Of a DNA stretch of 64,000 nt, positions 61,730-64,000 are shown one piece after another. Numbering within the stretch: position 1 is the stretch's first letter; every line of letters starts with the position of its first letter. The translations under genes were made by a program, and so were the position numbers. Source of the DNA: Pseudomonas sp. QS1027 (GTDB lineage Bacteria > Pseudomonadota > Gammaproteobacteria > Pseudomonadales > Pseudomonadaceae); NCBI RefSeq assembly GCF_002814235.1, contig NZ_PHSU01000016.1, positions 62,001 to 126,000 on the forward strand, written 5' to 3'. The notes under the pieces are model-generated. The model saw only the letters and a list, made by a program, of their open reading frames with translations, was not told the origin of the DNA and made no database searches.

Positions 61730-63046
61730 ATGCCCTTTTGCCTTACCCTTCGTCGTCCCCTACGCCGACTGTTCGCCGCCACCAGCTTTATCCTGTTAGT
61801 TGCCTGCGCGGAAAAGCCCACCGCAGCCGACGCCGAACCGCTGCAACCCCTTCCCGCAGCCCCGGCCCCGGTCCCCGCCCAGCCACAGGTCAATGACGAC
61901 CTGACGATCCAGCCTACGCAAAGCTTCGACGAATGGATGTCCGCGTTCCGTGTCGAAGCCCTGAGAGCCGGTATCACCCCCGCCATCTTCGATGCCGCCT
62001 TTGCCGGCGTCACCCCGGACATGAGCGTGATCAAGGCCGACCGCAGCCAACCGGAATTCACCCGCCCGGTCTGGGAATACCTCGACGGCGCCCTGTCCCC
62101 CGTGCGTGTACGCAAGGGCCAGGCCCTGCTGGCGCAGAACAGCGCGCTGCTGACGAGCATCGAACAACGTTATGGCGTCGACCGCGAAGCGCTGGTGGCG
62201 GTGTGGGGCATGGAGAGTAATTTCGGCCAGTTCCAGGGCGACAAGTCGGTGATCCGTTCGCTGGCGACCCTGGCCTACGAAGGCCGTCGCCCGGGATTCG
62301 CCCAGGCCCAGTTGCTGGCGGCGCTGCAGATTATCCAGCATGGCGATATCCAGCCTGAGCAGATGCTCGGCTCCTGGGCTGGGGCCATGGGCCAGACCCA
62401 GTTCATCCCCACCACCTACAACAGCTATGCGGTGGATTTCGACGGCGACGGTCGCCGCGATATCTGGAACGACTCGGCCGATGCCCTGGCCTCGACCGCC
62501 AACTACCTGCAAAGCTCCGGCTGGCAGCGTGGGCAGCCGTGGGGGCTGGAAGTGGTGTTGCCACAGGCTTTCGACTACGCCCAGGCCGACGGCGCGATCC
62601 GCAAGACCGTGAACGAGTGGCTGCAGATGGGCATTCGCTTGCCAGTGGGCGCCGCGCTGCCCAATGGCTCGGCAACACTGTCCGCCGCCCTGCTGCTGCC
62701 AGCGGGCTATCGCGGCCCGGCGTTCCTGGTGCTGGACAACTTCCGCGCCATCCTCAAGTACAACAATTCGTCGTCCTATGGGCTGGCGGTGGGCTTGTTG
62801 TCCCAGCGCTTCAATGGTGCGGGTCTGATTCGTGGCGACTGGCCGAAGGATGACCTGCCGTTGAGCCGTTCCGAGCGGATCGAGTTGCAGACCCAGCTCA
62901 GCGCCAAGGGTTATGACGCCGGCAATCCCGACGGCATTATCGGGGCGAATACCCGCAAGGCGATTCGTGGGGCCCAGCAAGTGTTGGGCTGGCCGGCGGA
63001 CGGGTATCCGAATCACAAGCTGCTGGAGAGCTTGCGTAGCCGCTAG
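61730..63046 (+). CDS. Lytic murein transglycosylase, MltB family (SltB3-like)
   Basis: The 438-residue lipoprotein cleaves peptidoglycan between MurNAc and GlcNAc with anhydro-ring formation. The signal ends with lipobox LVAC (Cys near 25). The catalytic domain (about 65-370) has the active-site Glu in VWGMESNFGQFQG and AGAMGQTQFIPTTYNSYAVDFDGDG, usual for the MltB branch. A C-terminal PG_binding_1 domain (about 385-438, LSAKGYDAGNPDGIIGANTRKAI) is present. The domain order fits P. aeruginosa SltB3 (PA3992 from memory), which also lies near holA. Confidence 0.9.
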   Translation: MPFCLTLRRPLRRLFAATSFILLVACAEKPTAADAEPLQPLPAAPAPVPAQPQVNDDLTIQPTQSFDEWMSAFRVEALRAGITPAIFDAAFAGVTPDMSVIKADRSQPEFTRPVWEYLDGALSPVRVRKGQALLAQNSALLTSIEQRYGVDREALVAVWGMESNFGQFQGDKSVIRSLATLAYEGRRPGFAQAQLLAALQIIQHGDIQPEQMLGSWAGAMGQTQFIPTTYNSYAVDFDGDGRRDIWNDSADALASTANYLQSSGWQRGQPWGLEVVLPQAFDYAQADGAIRKTVNEWLQMGIRLPVGAALPNGSATLSAALLLPAGYRGPAFLVLDNFRAILKYNNSSSYGLAVGLLSQRFNGAGLIRGDWPKDDLPLSRSERIELQTQLSAKGYDAGNPDGIIGANTRKAIRGAQQVLGWPADGYPNHKLLESLRSR

Positions 63047-63162
63047 ACGCGATCCCGTGTCCCTTGTTGGAGCCGGGCTGTCAGCAATGGCGATGGCGGC
63101 CGTATAGTCGATGCAAGACTTCCGGGCCTCGTCGCTGCGATGCGGCGTCCCGACAAGCCAGG

Positions 63163-64000
63163 TTACTCGGCCCGCACCACATCCTGCTCCAACACCACCT
63201 GCCGTGCATCGGCGTCCAAGCGCACCTGCGCTCCCAGCGGCAACGTCAGGTTCGGGTCGCAATGCCCGCTGCGCCAACCCGCCAGCACCGGAATGCCCAA
63301 GGGCCCCAGCTCCTGCTTGAGCAGGCGCGTCAGTGCATCCGGGTCGACCCCGGCGAAATCCCCCACCAGCACGCCATTCAGGCCTTCCAGCTTGCCTGCC
63401 AGGCGCAGGTGCGTGAGCAACCGGTCAACCCGGTACAGCGGCTCGTTGACGTCCTCGATCAGCAGGATCAAGCCATTGGTATCGATTTCATAGGGTGTGC
63501 CCAGGGTGGCGCAGATCAACGACAGGTTGCCACCTTGCAAACGCCCCGAGGCGACGCCCGGGACAACCGTAGTCAGTGGAAACGCCGCGGGATGTTCAAA
63601 CACGCTACCCGCGCGCACCTGCCCGGTCAGCAGATTGAACAACGAGGATTCGGTCGGCGGCAGCTTCTCCCCCAGCAGATCCGCATTGAACAGCGGCCCG
63701 TGAAAGGTCATGAACCCCGCATAACGGGCAATCGCCAGGTGCAGCGCGGTGATGTCGCTGTAACCGACCAAGGCTTTTGGATGTTTTTTGAGCAATTCGA
63801 AATCAATGTCGTCCAACAGGCGCGGACAACCATACCCCCCGCGCAGGCAGAGAATCACATCGATTTCAGGATCGGCAAAGGCGTCATGCAGGTCCCGCAG
63901 ACGGACCTCATCACTGCCGGCCAGGTAACCGTCCCGTTGCGAGACACCCGGAAAGATCCGCAGCTCGTAGCCGCGGGCCTGTACCCACTCCTGCGCCTTG
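63163..64000 (-). CDS. ldcA: LD-carboxypeptidase, S66 family (5' end outside window)
   Basis: The enzyme removes the terminal D-Ala from murein tetrapeptides during peptidoglycan recycling. The frame is open to the right edge, so the first residues (about 30) are missing. Motifs are LCLRGGYGCPRLLDDID, nucleophile Ser in LVGYSDITALH, catalytic Glu in LLIEDVNEPLYRVD, and catalytic His in WRSGHCDPN, in the S66 order. LdcA is the name used in Pseudomonas. It is convergent with the lytic transglycosylase; the 116-bp gap holds a degenerate REP-like sequence near 63062-63085. Confidence 0.92.
   Translation of the reverse strand, partial: KAQEWVQARGYELRIFPGVSQRDGYLAGSDEVRLRDLHDAFADPEIDVILCLRGGYGCPRLLDDIDFELLKKHPKALVGYSDITALHLAIARYAGFMTFHGPLFNADLLGEKLPPTESSLFNLLTGQVRAGSVFEHPAAFPLTTVVPGVASGRLQGGNLSLICATLGTPYEIDTNGLILLIEDVNEPLYRVDRLLTHLRLAGKLEGLNGVLVGDFAGVDPDALTRLLKQELGPLGIPVLAGWRSGHCDPNLTLPLGAQVRLDADARQVVLEQDVVRAE

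Overview
The window reads as a core-chromosome segment of a high-GC gammaproteobacterium of the genus Pseudomonas, most likely the P. fluorescens group. The evidence is gene content and order (amn, acyl-CoA dehydrogenase, ladS, thiD-thiE-hemL, a Sel1 protein, a DUF1820 protein, miaB, phoH-like ybeZ, ybeY, corC, lnt, leuS, lptE, holA), which matches the P. aeruginosa PA3970-PA3990 neighbourhood as I remember it. A cyanide-insensitive bd oxidase operon and many Pseudomonas-type REP/REPIN palindromes (core GCCGGCTTGCTGGCGAT) agree. No rRNA, tRNA, CRISPR, integrase or complete insertion sequence was found. All coordinates were derived by eye.

Layout. Positions 1-13 kb: a ferredoxin-NADP reductase (cut by the edge) divergent from a LuxR-type AHL receptor with no luxI nearby; the rRNA methylase rlmG; the cioAB oxidase operon with a 55-residue DUF2474 subunit; a divergent EntS-like MFS exporter behind a probable Fur box; a purine permease overlapping trmA; and a gntR-MFS-amidohydrolase catabolic operon. 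Positions 13.7-15.5 kb: an AT-rich hipBA toxin-antitoxin module with a multi-palindrome control region. Positions 15.6-25.5 kb: housekeeping and accessory enzymes (zinc metallopeptidase, secreted hydrolase, HAD phosphatase, tesB, GNAT, HDAC-like deacetylase, flavoprotein, rhlE, EamA exporter, Lrp regulator). Positions 25.5-27.1 kb: a small accessory island with a second type II toxin-antitoxin pair and a phage-type BRO antirepressor gene broken by one in-frame TGA. Positions 27.1-40 kb: exonuclease and NYN nuclease, hrpB, a chemoreceptor gene with a large internal deletion lying between hrpB and a fossil copy of the hrpB start, fieF, and a probable small RNA with its own terminator. Positions 40-64 kb: the conserved amn-to-ldcA block, with ladS, thiamine/haem synthesis, tRNA/rRNA maturation (miaB, ybeZ, ybeY), the envelope genes lnt, lptE, lytic transglycosylase and ldcA, leuS, holA, and arfA.

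Main points for a second look: (1) arfA, a 53-codon ribosome-rescue factor whose own coding sequence contains a terminator/RNase III-type hairpin, whose full-length product would end in -YFLAA like an SsrA degradation tag, and whose Shine-Dalgarno lies in a second hairpin; (2) an orphan Rho-independent terminator behind about 270 nt of strongly structured, apparently non-coding minus-strand sequence (38.28-38.55 kb); (3) the chemoreceptor with sensor fused directly to the descending signalling helix; (4) the hrpB 5'-end fossil; (5) two 90-bp REPINs, identical in opposite orientation 21 kb apart; (6) the hipBA operators; and (7) three perfect DnaA boxes within about 830 bp.
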